DNA of 64,000 nucleotides from contig NZ_JAJQQP010000009.1 of NCBI RefSeq assembly GCF_028994805.1, positions 236,723 to 300,722 of the forward strand, in the 5' to 3' direction. Shown in pieces: positions 1-8,132 of this stretch; positions within the stretch are counted from its first letter, which is position 1; each line of letters starts with the position of its first letter. The notes under the pieces are model-generated. The model did no database searches and was not told the origin of the DNA. It saw only the letters and a list, made by a program, of their open reading frames with translations. The stretch is from Promicromonospora iranensis. Its GTDB lineage: Bacteria > Actinomycetota > Actinomycetes > Actinomycetales > Cellulomonadaceae. The translations under genes were made by a program, and so were the position numbers.

Positions 1-721
1 CGCCACCATCGAGCTCACCATCGTGGCCCTGGTGTTCGCCATCGGCATCGGCATCCCGCTCGGCTACGTCGCCGCGCGGCGGTCCGGGTCGATCATCGAC
101 CACTCCGCCGTCGTGGTCTCGCTGATCGGCGTCACCGTGCCAGTGTTCTTCCTGGCGTTCATCCTGAAGTACATCTTCGCCGTGGAGCTGGGCTGGTTCC
201 CGACGACGGGCCGGCAGAGCGCGACGATGATCGCCACGCACCCCACCAACTTCTACGTCCTGGACGGTCTGCTCACCGCAGAGTGGGACGCGGCATGGGA
301 CGCGCTCATGCACCTGATCCTGCCCGGCATCGCGCTGGGCACCATCCCGCTGGCGATCGTCGCCCGCATGACCCGCGCCGCCGTGTCCGAGGTGCAGAAC
401 GCGGACTATGTGCGCACCGCGCGGGCCAAGGGCATCAAGCCGGCCCGGCTGCGCAGCGAGCACATCCTGAAGAACGCCATGCTGCCGGTGGTCACCACCA
501 TCGGACTACAGGTGGGCCTGCTGCTCAGCGGCGCGGTGCTCACCGAGACCGTGTTCGCGTTCAGCGGCATCGGCAGCTTCCTGGCTAACTCGGTGTTCCG
601 CGCCGACTACCCCGTGATGCAGGGCTTCATCCTGCTGATCGCCGTGGTGTATGCCCTCGTGAACCTGATCGTCGATGTGTCGTACGGGCTGATCGACCCG
701 CGGCTGAGGAGGCAGCAGTGA
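1..721 (+). CDS. Dipeptide/oligopeptide ABC transporter permease, DppB/OppB type (5' partial)
   Basis: Inner-membrane permease of a peptide-type ABC importer. It is open at the left window edge: the frame runs in from base 2 with no stop, so the N-terminus is missing. Hydrophobic helices alternate with the conserved cytoplasmic EAA loop, readable as a stretch around 'RTARAKGIKPARL' followed by 'HILKNAMLPVVT', the classic DppB/OppB coupling-helix signature that contacts the ATPases. The stop codon overlaps the start of the next permease (GTGA at 718-721), so the genes are translationally coupled. The substrate cannot be told from sequence; the binding protein presumably lies upstream of the window. 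Nickel-type transporters share this fold. Confidence 0.92.
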   Translation, partial: ATIELTIVALVFAIGIGIPLGYVAARRSGSIIDHSAVVVSLIGVTVPVFFLAFILKYIFAVELGWFPTTGRQSATMIATHPTNFYVLDGLLTAEWDAAWDALMHLILPGIALGTIPLAIVARMTRAAVSEVQNADYVRTARAKGIKPARLRSEHILKNAMLPVVTTIGLQVGLLLSGAVLTETVFAFSGIGSFLANSVFRADYPVMQGFILLIAVVYALVNLIVDVSYGLIDPRLRRQQ

Positions 722-1680
722 GCGCCAACGAGCTTCCGGTGACCGGCGGCCCCGCCGCCGAGCCGCTCCACCCGAGCATCCACGGGGACGGCCCGGGCGG
801 CCAGGATCACGGCGGGGAGGGCGTCTGGGCACGTGCCTGGCGCACCCTGCGCAAGAACCCCGTCGCCATCATCGGGGCGGTGATCGTCGCGGTGTTCGTG
901 CTCGTGGCGGTGCTGGCGCCGGTGCTGGCACCCTACGGCGGCAGCGAGCTGCCGGGACGGGCCGAGGTCCGGCCCACGATGATCCCCGGCCCGTCGGCCG
1001 AGTACCCGCTCGGCCTGGACCGCTACGGCGGTGACGTGCTGAGCAAGCTGATCTGGGGTGCCCAGGCCTCGCTGCTGATCGGCGTCCTGTCCACGCTGTT
1101 CGGGCTCACGGGCGGTCTGCTGCTCGGTCTGCTCGCCGGCTGGTTCGGCAAGAGCGTCGACTTCGCGATCATGCGCCTGGTGGACCTCATGCTGTCGGTC
1201 CCGTCGCTGCTGCTCGCCGTGTCGATCGCAGCGATCGCCGGCCAGTCGTCCATGGCCGTGATCGTCGCCATCGGTGTGGTGCAGATCCCGATCTTCGCCC
1301 GGCTGCTGCGCGGTTCGATGCTGGCGCAGAAGGGCCAGGACTACGTCCTCGCCGCGTCGGCGCTCGGTCTGACGCGCCGGTCGGTGACCATGAGCCACGT
1401 GCTCCCCAACAGCGTGGGCCCGGTCATCGTGCAGGCGACGCTGAGCCTGGCCACCGCGGTGATCGAGGCTGCCGCGCTGTCCTTCCTCGGCCTGGGTGGC
1501 GGCGAGCCGTCCACGGCCGAGTGGGGCCGCATGCTGACGGCCGCGCAGCAGGAGCTGGCGGTCGCACCGCGGCTGGCGATCCTGCCCGGCATCTGTATCG
1601 CCGTGACGGCCCTCGGCTTCACCCTCGTGGGCGAGAGCCTGCGCGAGGCCCTCGACCCCCGGAACAGGACCCGACGATGA
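718..1680 (+). CDS. Dipeptide/oligopeptide ABC transporter permease, DppC/OppC type
   Basis: Second permease of the importer, 320 aa. After a hydrophilic N-terminal tail of about 45 residues there is an OppC_N-like segment ('TLRKNPVAIIGAVIVAVF'), a short 'YPLGLDRYGGDVLSKLIWGAQASL' type motif typical of DppC proteins, then the binding-protein-dependent permease domain with the EAA loop ('AASALGLTRRSVTMSHVLPN'). The GTG start overlaps the upstream stop (GTGA) and the stop overlaps the ATPase start (ATGA at 1677-1680), so three genes form one coupled operon. Acts in the membrane with the DppB partner. Substrate unknown. Confidence 0.93.
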   Translation: MSANELPVTGGPAAEPLHPSIHGDGPGGQDHGGEGVWARAWRTLRKNPVAIIGAVIVAVFVLVAVLAPVLAPYGGSELPGRAEVRPTMIPGPSAEYPLGLDRYGGDVLSKLIWGAQASLLIGVLSTLFGLTGGLLLGLLAGWFGKSVDFAIMRLVDLMLSVPSLLLAVSIAAIAGQSSMAVIVAIGVVQIPIFARLLRGSMLAQKGQDYVLAASALGLTRRSVTMSHVLPNSVGPVIVQATLSLATAVIEAAALSFLGLGGGEPSTAEWGRMLTAAQQELAVAPRLAILPGICIAVTALGFTLVGESLREALDPRNRTRR

Positions 1681-3446
1681 GCGACAACCCTGAGAAGAAG
1701 ACGGCGAAGAAGACCACGGAGCCCACCACCGCGGCGCCCGTCGCGAGCTCCAAGGCGGACTCCGCCGAGAACGTGGTGCTGCGCGTCGAGGGCCTCTGCG
1801 TCGACTTCCGTACGGAGAACGGCGCCGCACGCGCCGTGTCCAACGCGAACCTCACCGTCGAGCGGGGCCAGACCGTGGCGATCGTCGGCGAGTCCGGGTC
1901 GGGCAAGACGACCCTGGCGATGGCGGTGCTGGGCCTGCTGGCGAGCAACGGCTCGGTGGCGGAGGGCCACATCTGGTTCAAGGAGGAGGACCTCGGCGCG
2001 GTGTCACCGCAGCGTATGGCGCAGCTGCGCGGCACCGAGCTGGGTCTCGTGCCGCAGGACCCGATGACCAACCTCGACCCGATCATGCAGATCGGCCGGC
2101 AGATCGACGCGGGCCTGATCGACAACGGGCTGCGCACCCGTCGGGACGCCCGCACCCGCACCGTCGAGCTGCTCGAGGAGGTGGGCCTGCCCGACGCCCG
2201 GGCGCGCGCCGCGCAGTACCCGCACGAGTTCTCCGGCGGCATGCGCCAGCGGGCGCTCATCGCGATGGGCCTGTCGGGTCGTCCCGCGCTGCTGGTCGCG
2301 GACGAGCCGACGTCGGCCCTGGACGTGACGGTGCAGCGCGGGATCCTGGACCAGCTCTCCGGCCTGACCGAGGAGCTCGGCACCGCTGTGCTGCTCATCA
2401 CGCACGACCTCGGCCTCGCCGCCGAGCGCGCGGACACCGTGGTGGTCATGTACCGCGGTGACATCGTCGAGCAGGGCCCCGCCCGCCAGGTGCTCACGGC
2501 GCCGCAGCACGAGTACACCAAGCGGCTCATGGCGGCCGCCCCGTCGCTCGCCTCGCGCCGCATCGAGATCGCGCGCGAGCGGGGCCTCGACGAGGTGCTG
2601 GACGGCGCGCTGCTGGCCCACGGCGAGGAGACGGCGGCCGAGACCGACGTCCTGGTGTCGGTCAAGGACGTCAGCAAGGTCTTCTCCATCCGCGGCAAGG
2701 GACTGTTCTCCCGCAGCACCGGCTTCACCGCCGTCGACGGTGTGAGCCTCGACATCCCGCGCGGCTCCACGGTGGCCGTGGTGGGGGAGTCGGGGTCGGG
2801 CAAGTCGACGCTGGCCCGGATGATTCTCGACATCGAGAAGCCCACGACCGGCTCGATCACGTTCGACGGCGGCGTCGTGGGCGCCGGCAACCACCGGGAC
2901 CAGATCGCCTACCGGCGCCGGGTGCAGCCCGTGTTCCAGGACCCCTACTCGTCGCTCGACCCGCTCTACTCGGTGTTCCGGGCGATCGAGGAGCCGCTGC
3001 GCGCGCACGACTACGGCGACGCGGCGGCCCGCCGGGCCCGGGTGGAGGAGCTCGCCGACCAGGTGGCGCTCAGCAAGAGCCAGCTGCGGCGGTTCCCCTC
3101 GGAGCTCTCCGGTGGCCAGCGGCAGCGCGTGGCGATCGCCCGTGCTCTGGCGCTCTCGCCGGAGCTCGTGGTCTGCGACGAGGCCGTCTCGGCGCTCGAC
3201 GTCGTGGTGCAGGCGCAGATCCTCCAGCTGCTCGCCGGGCTGCAGGAGGAGCTGGGCCTCACCTACCTCTTCATCACGCACGACCTCGCCGTGGTGCGCC
3301 AGATCGCCGACCGCGTGCTGGTGATGCAGGAGGGGCGCGTGGTCGAGGAGGGGACCGTCGACTCGGTCTTCGACTCGCCGGCCACCGCGTACACGCGGGC
3401 GCTGCTGGACGCGATCCCCGGCAAGGACCTGGAGCTCGCGCTCTGA
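1677..3446 (+). CDS. Fused peptide ABC transporter ATPase (DppD-DppF type, two nucleotide-binding domains)
   Basis: 589 aa with two complete ABC ATPase domains in one chain, energising the adjacent permeases. Domain 1 has Walker A GESGSGKTT (71-79), signature SGGMRQR and Walker B with DEPTSALD. Domain 2 has Walker A GESGSGKST (370-378), signature LSGGQRQR and a Walker B written CDEAVSALD, the form common in DppF-type domains. The first ~30 residues are Lys/Thr/Ala-rich and not part of the fold. The ATG start overlaps the permease stop; an upstream in-frame start at 1521 would lie inside the permease gene and was rejected. Such D-F fusions are frequent in Actinobacteria. Intergenic DNA with the rpsA promoter follows. 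Confidence 0.94.
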   Translation: MSDNPEKKTAKKTTEPTTAAPVASSKADSAENVVLRVEGLCVDFRTENGAARAVSNANLTVERGQTVAIVGESGSGKTTLAMAVLGLLASNGSVAEGHIWFKEEDLGAVSPQRMAQLRGTELGLVPQDPMTNLDPIMQIGRQIDAGLIDNGLRTRRDARTRTVELLEEVGLPDARARAAQYPHEFSGGMRQRALIAMGLSGRPALLVADEPTSALDVTVQRGILDQLSGLTEELGTAVLLITHDLGLAAERADTVVVMYRGDIVEQGPARQVLTAPQHEYTKRLMAAAPSLASRRIEIARERGLDEVLDGALLAHGEETAAETDVLVSVKDVSKVFSIRGKGLFSRSTGFTAVDGVSLDIPRGSTVAVVGESGSGKSTLARMILDIEKPTTGSITFDGGVVGAGNHRDQIAYRRRVQPVFQDPYSSLDPLYSVFRAIEEPLRAHDYGDAAARRARVEELADQVALSKSQLRRFPSELSGGQRQRVAIARALALSPELVVCDEAVSALDVVVQAQILQLLAGLQEELGLTYLFITHDLAVVRQIADRVLVMQEGRVVEEGTVDSVFDSPATAYTRALLDAIPGKDLELAL

Positions 3447-3536
3447 ACCATCAGGCCTGGCCGGGGTCGCCCGGCAGAACGTCAGCAGCCCCCGGTATCC
3501 TGGGCTTCGCACCACCCTGGCTCGTGTCGGCTCACG

Positions 3537-3566
3537 TTGACCGGGGCGCTGCGACGCCACTAGGAT
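3537..3566 (+). promoter_or_regulatory. rpsA promoter
   Basis: TTGACC (3537-3542), 18 bp spacer, TAGGAT (3561-3566): a good SigA-type promoter. Predicted start near 3573 leaves a ~100-nt leader before the rpsA ATG. The leader holds a small hairpin (arms around 3572-3580 and 3600-3608), a possible site for the translational autoregulation known for S1 in other bacteria; that last point is inference. Confidence 0.7.
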
Positions 3567-3672
3567 GACTGGCGGTGCCGTGCGCCTTGTGGCGACCTTC
3601 GGTACCGCACTAGCAGAGCCACAACAGACCCTGTCCTTACTACGCCATGTCCGCATCGGAGCATCGAACTCA

Positions 3673-5151
3673 ATGACCATCTCCACCCCTGCGAAGTCCG
3701 CACCCCAGGTTGCCGTCAACGACATCGGCACCGAGGAGGACTTCCTTGCTGCCATCGACGCCACCATCAAGTACTTCAACGATGGTGACATCGTCGAAGG
3801 CACGATCGTCAAGGTGGACCGCGACGAGGTCCTTCTCGACATCGGCTACAAGACCGAGGGTGTGATCCCGTCCCGGGAGCTCTCGATCAAGCACGACGTC
3901 GACCCTGGCGAGGTTGTCGCCGTCGGTGACGCCGTCGAGGCCCTGGTCCTCCAGAAGGAGGACAAGGAAGGCCGGCTGATCCTGTCCAAGAAGCGCGCAC
4001 AGTACGAGCGCGCCTGGGGCACGATCGAGAAGATCAAGGAAGAGGACGGCGTCGTCACCGGCACCGTCATCGAGGTCGTCAAGGGCGGCCTCATCCTCGA
4101 CATCGGCCTGCGCGGCTTCCTCCCCGCCTCCCTCGTGGAGATGCGTCGCGTCCGCGACCTCCAGCCGTACGTCGGCAAGGAGATCGAGGCCAAGATCATC
4201 GAGCTCGACAAGAACCGGAACAACGTCGTGCTCTCGCGCCGTGCCTGGCTCGAGCAGACGCAGTCCGAGGTTCGCTCCACCTTCCTGCAGACCCTGCAGA
4301 AGGGCCAGGTGCGCCCGGGTGTCGTCTCCTCGATCGTCAACTTCGGTGCGTTCGTGGACCTCGGCGGCGTCGACGGTCTGGTGCACGTCTCGGAGCTGTC
4401 CTGGAAGCACATCGACCACCCGTCCGAGGTCGTCGAGGTCGGCCAGGAGGTCACCGTCGAGGTGCTCGACGTCGACTTCGACCGCGAGCGTGTCTCCCTG
4501 TCGCTGAAGGCGACGCAGGAGGACCCGTGGCAGACCTTCGCCCGTACGCACGCCATCGGTCAGGTCGTGCCGGGTAAGGTCACCAAGCTCGTCCCGTTCG
4601 GTGCGTTCGTCCGCGTCGAGGACGGCATCGAGGGCCTGGTCCACATCTCGGAGCTGGCCGTGCGCCACGTCGAGCTGCCGGAGCAGGTCGTCACCGTCGG
4701 TGCCGAGGTCTTCGTCAAGGTCATCGACATCGACCTGGAGCGTCGCCGCATCTCGCTGTCGCTCAAGCAGGCCAACGAGGGCGTGGACCCGGAGTCCGAG
4801 GACTTCGACCCCGCGCTGTACGGCATGGCCGCCGAGTACGACGACGCCGGGAACTACAAGTACCCGGACGGCTTCGACCCGGAGACCAACGAGTGGCTCG
4901 AGGGCTTCGAGGCGCAGCGCGAGGCGTGGGAGGCGGAGTACGCCAAGGCGCACGAGCGCTGGACCGCGCACCGCAAGCAGGTCGCCGAGGCGATCGCCGC
5001 GGACACCGAGGCACCGGCCGACGCCCCGGCCGCGGCTCCGGCGGGTGGCGGCAGCACCACCTACTCCTCGGCTCCGGTCGAGGAGGTCGGCGGCACGCTG
5101 GCTTCGGACGAGGCGCTCGCCGCGCTCCGTGAGAAGCTCACGGGTAACTGA
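3673..5151 (+). CDS. rpsA: 30S ribosomal protein S1
   Basis: 492-aa ribosomal protein S1, which binds mRNA on the 30S subunit and aids initiation. Four S1/OB-fold repeats are readable at about residues 36-105, 121-190, 206-276 and 291-361; the last two carry the conserved 'FGAFV...DGLVHISEL' pattern. An acidic, Ala/Pro-rich C-terminal tail follows (after ~400). Four-repeat S1 is usual in Actinobacteria, against six in E. coli. The ATG at 3673 is chosen because the protein begins MTISTPAKSAP as in relatives; the in-frame 36-codon upstream extension falls in the leader RNA downstream of the promoter. A strong terminator follows, so the gene is monocistronic. Confidence 0.97.
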   Translation: MTISTPAKSAPQVAVNDIGTEEDFLAAIDATIKYFNDGDIVEGTIVKVDRDEVLLDIGYKTEGVIPSRELSIKHDVDPGEVVAVGDAVEALVLQKEDKEGRLILSKKRAQYERAWGTIEKIKEEDGVVTGTVIEVVKGGLILDIGLRGFLPASLVEMRRVRDLQPYVGKEIEAKIIELDKNRNNVVLSRRAWLEQTQSEVRSTFLQTLQKGQVRPGVVSSIVNFGAFVDLGGVDGLVHVSELSWKHIDHPSEVVEVGQEVTVEVLDVDFDRERVSLSLKATQEDPWQTFARTHAIGQVVPGKVTKLVPFGAFVRVEDGIEGLVHISELAVRHVELPEQVVTVGAEVFVKVIDIDLERRRISLSLKQANEGVDPESEDFDPALYGMAAEYDDAGNYKYPDGFDPETNEWLEGFEAQREAWEAEYAKAHERWTAHRKQVAEAIAADTEAPADAPAAAPAGGGSTTYSSAPVEEVGGTLASDEALAALREKLTGN

Positions 5152-5162
5152 CCCGAGCTGAT

Positions 5163-5208
5163 CGACGGCCCGTCGCCCCTTTTCGGGGCGGCGGGCCGTC
5201 GTCGTTTT
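5163..5208 (+). terminator. Rho-independent terminator of rpsA
   Basis: 17-bp arms 5163-5179 and 5185-5201 with one G-U pair and a 5-nt TTTTC loop, followed by a short T run at 5205-5208. It sits 11 bp after the rpsA stop. Confidence 0.9.
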
Positions 5209-5342
5209 CAGGATGTGGTGCGGTGGGTGCTCCCACGGCCTGCAATAGGCCTCTGACCTGCGGCAACACCGTTCTGTCGGGCTCTCGGACGTATCACAGG
5301 CACGCTGGCCAGGACGGTCGGCGTGCTGTTGGATGACTCCCC

Positions 5343-8084
5343 ATGAGCCGACCCGGACCCGACGAGATGCGGGGCACGAGCCCAGCCGCACTCCTCGCGC
5401 CCGAGCGCGGCATCGTGCCGTTCATGGGTCGTGGGCGCGAGCTGGCGGAGCTGCGGTTCTGGGTCCGGTCCCGGGAGCCGGTGGCGCTGCGCCTGCTGTG
5501 CGGGCTCGGCGGTGTGGGTAAGACACGCCTGGCGCTCGAGCTCGGCAGGCGGCTGCGTCGTGCCGGATGGGCCGTGGTCCACGTGCCACCCGGTGCGGAG
5601 GTGACAGCGGTGTCCGCCGTCGCCGGCGCGCGCCGGGTCCTGCTCGTGGTCGACGACGCCGCGTCCCGGCCAGGTCTCCCGGCGATGCTCGACGCGATCG
5701 GGACCACCCGGCCGCGGGGCCGGCTGCGCGTCCTGTGCACGGCACGCACCGGCGGGGAGTGGTGGCGCCGGGAGCGGTGGACCAGCCGGCTCTGGGCCGG
5801 CTGGACGCCGTCGGTCAGCGAGATGGCGCTGGAGCCGGCGCTCGACCGGACGCTCGACGTCGCCTTCGACCCGGCGCTGGGCCTGGAGGTCGAGCGCCCG
5901 GACGACTACCGCGCACTCCTGGAGGCGGCTACGACGCGCTTTGCGCGGGCCCTGCACCGGCCCGTCCCGCGAACGCGGTTCCAGCCGGAGCCGGACCAGC
6001 AGCTGCGCGCGCTGGACCTGCACGCCACGGCGCTGGCCATGGCGCTCGGCGTCGGCAAGGACGTCGCCGACCCGGCCGACGCTCTCGACCTCGTGCTCGA
6101 CCACGAGCGCTCCCGCTGGGCAATCTCCGCTGCCGGCGCGGGACTCGTGCCGGGAGCGGCCGAGGCCGCACTGGCCACGGCGACGCTGCTGGGGGACACG
6201 ACGGACGACGGCATATGCGCCGCGCTGCGCCGGGCCGGCGCGGAACCCGCGGCAGGCCGGACGGCGGACGCCGTGACCTGGGTGCGCGGGCACCTGCCCG
6301 TCGTCCCGCGCATGGCGGAGCTGCTCGTCTCGCGCGCCCTGGCGGCGTCGGAGGAGCTCACCGCCGCCTGTACGCGCGACCTGGAGCCGGAGCAGGCGTT
6401 CGCGGTGCTGGTGTTCGCGACCGAGATGGGCCTCGACCGGCCCACCGCGGAGCGCGACGTCACCGGCCAGCTCATCGAGGCGGCGGCGTCGGCCCTGCCG
6501 GCCGAGCGGGCCGAGGACCTGCCGGCTCTCACGCGGGTGACACGCAGGCTGCCGCGGTCGTCAGGCCCTCTGGCCGTGCCGGTGCTCGACCGCCTCACGC
6601 ACCGGGTGGCGGACCTCGCCCGGGTGGCCGGCGACGATGCGGCACGGGGTGAGGCGCTGGCCGACCTCGGCGTCGTGCTGATCGCCGAGGGGGAGCCCGA
6701 TGTGGCGGTCGGCGTGCTGCAGGAGGCGGTGGGCCTGTGGCGCGGCCTTGCCTGGGGCGACGAGAACCGGCACCGCCCCGCGCTGTGCAGCGCCCTGAAC
6801 AACCTCGGGACGGGGTACTGGGCGGTGGGCCGGCACGGCGACGCCCTCGCGGTCCAGGAGGAGGTGGTCGCCCTCTGCCGCCGGTTCCCTCCGGGCGACC
6901 GGCCGTGGGCCGACGCCGAGCACGCGCGCGCCCTGCAGAACGCCGGGGTGTCCTACACCGAGCTCGGCCGGGTCGGCGAGATCGAGGTGGCGCAGCGCGC
7001 GGCGCTCGACCTCTACCGACGCCTGGCGGAGGGCGACCCCGTCCAGTACGAGCCGCGGGTCGCCGCCGTGCTGGGCAACTTCGAGGCCCTCACCGAGAGC
7101 GGGCGGCCGGAGGACGCGCTGCCCGCCAACGCCGAGGCGGTGGCGATCCGCCGCAGGCTCGCCGCCGCTCGCCCCGAGCACCTCGGGGAGCTGGCATGGT
7201 CGCTCGGCCAGCTGGGCACCACGCTGGAGGCCCTCGGGCGGTACGAGGAGGCGGGTGTGGTGCTGGTCGAGGCGCTGGAGATCCAGCGCCGGCTCGCCAA
7301 GGAGAACGAGCGCGGCACCCGCGCCGACCTCGCCGGCGCGCTCTCCGCGCTCGGTGCCCTGTACTCGACCACCGGCCGCGCCGACGAGTCGCTCCGCCTG
7401 GAGCGGGAGGCGCTGGAGATCCGGCGCGAACTCGCCGGGGAGCATCCCGACCGGTACCTGCACTACCTCGCGCACTCGCTGTCCAACCTCGGTGTCACCC
7501 TGGCCCGGCGCGGCAGGTACGACGAGGCGGTCCTGCTCGAGGAGGAGGCGGTGGCGATCCGCAGGGGCCTCGCGAGCAGCAACGCCCGGTCCCTGAAGTA
7601 CCTCGCGCAGTCCTTGTCCAACCTGGGCGTGCGGTACGCGGACCTGGGCAGGTTCGACGAGGCGCTCCGGCCCACGCAGGAGGCGGTCGACATGCTGCGC
7701 CGGCTCGTCCGCGAGCAGCCGGAGAAGTACCGCACGGGTCTCGCGGAGGCGCTGGCGAACCTCGGCGCCACCCTGCTGGACCTCGACCGGGCGCAGGAGG
7801 CGCTGGAGCCCATGCGGGAGGCGGTGGTGATGCGACGGCAGCTCGTCCTCCAGAACCCCGACAAGCACCGGCCCGACCTGGCGCTCGCACTCTCGAACCT
7901 GGCCAGCGCGCTGAGCGCCGTCGGCGACAACGTCACGGCGCTGGGGCACGCGCAGGAGGCGGTGGACATGCGCCGCCGGCTCGCGGCCGACCTGCCGGAG
8001 CGGTACCGGCCCGAGCTCGAGCGGTCACGCGCGGTGCTCGCGCGGATCGACGCGGCGATCCGGAACCCGACGTCGGCGCGGTAG
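5343..8084 (+). CDS. STAND-type ATPase with C-terminal TPR array (paralogue 1)
   Basis: 913 aa, function unknown. An N-terminal 'VPFMGR' box (25-30), like the entry motif of NB-ARC/STAND NTPases, is followed by Walker A GLGGVGKT (54-61) and a Walker B-like LLVVDDA (100-106). From about residue 390 to the end run roughly ten tetratricopeptide repeats, each with the N-[LA]-G-x(n)-G-R-x-x-E/D-A-L pattern and often ending in 'EAVAIRR'. No N-terminal effector, HTH, signal peptide or membrane segment is visible. Members of this architecture are nucleotide-switched scaffolds in signalling or defence; the partner here is unknown. A full-length paralogue lies at 19480-22305. It stands alone behind the rpsA terminator. 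Confidence 0.85.
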   Translation: MSRPGPDEMRGTSPAALLAPERGIVPFMGRGRELAELRFWVRSREPVALRLLCGLGGVGKTRLALELGRRLRRAGWAVVHVPPGAEVTAVSAVAGARRVLLVVDDAASRPGLPAMLDAIGTTRPRGRLRVLCTARTGGEWWRRERWTSRLWAGWTPSVSEMALEPALDRTLDVAFDPALGLEVERPDDYRALLEAATTRFARALHRPVPRTRFQPEPDQQLRALDLHATALAMALGVGKDVADPADALDLVLDHERSRWAISAAGAGLVPGAAEAALATATLLGDTTDDGICAALRRAGAEPAAGRTADAVTWVRGHLPVVPRMAELLVSRALAASEELTAACTRDLEPEQAFAVLVFATEMGLDRPTAERDVTGQLIEAAASALPAERAEDLPALTRVTRRLPRSSGPLAVPVLDRLTHRVADLARVAGDDAARGEALADLGVVLIAEGEPDVAVGVLQEAVGLWRGLAWGDENRHRPALCSALNNLGTGYWAVGRHGDALAVQEEVVALCRRFPPGDRPWADAEHARALQNAGVSYTELGRVGEIEVAQRAALDLYRRLAEGDPVQYEPRVAAVLGNFEALTESGRPEDALPANAEAVAIRRRLAAARPEHLGELAWSLGQLGTTLEALGRYEEAGVVLVEALEIQRRLAKENERGTRADLAGALSALGALYSTTGRADESLRLEREALEIRRELAGEHPDRYLHYLAHSLSNLGVTLARRGRYDEAVLLEEEAVAIRRGLASSNARSLKYLAQSLSNLGVRYADLGRFDEALRPTQEAVDMLRRLVREQPEKYRTGLAEALANLGATLLDLDRAQEALEPMREAVVMRRQLVLQNPDKHRPDLALALSNLASALSAVGDNVTALGHAQEAVDMRRRLAADLPERYRPELERSRAVLARIDAAIRNPTSAR

Positions 8085-8132
8085 CCCGCAGGTCCCGCAC
8101 GGGACAACCTCCCGGCCCGGGCGGGAGTGCGC

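Noticed and set aside
3190..3215. Non-canonical Walker B (DEAVSALD) in the second ATPase domain of the fused peptide transporter
   Set aside because: The catalytic Asp-Glu pair is kept and this variant is frequent in DppF-type domains.
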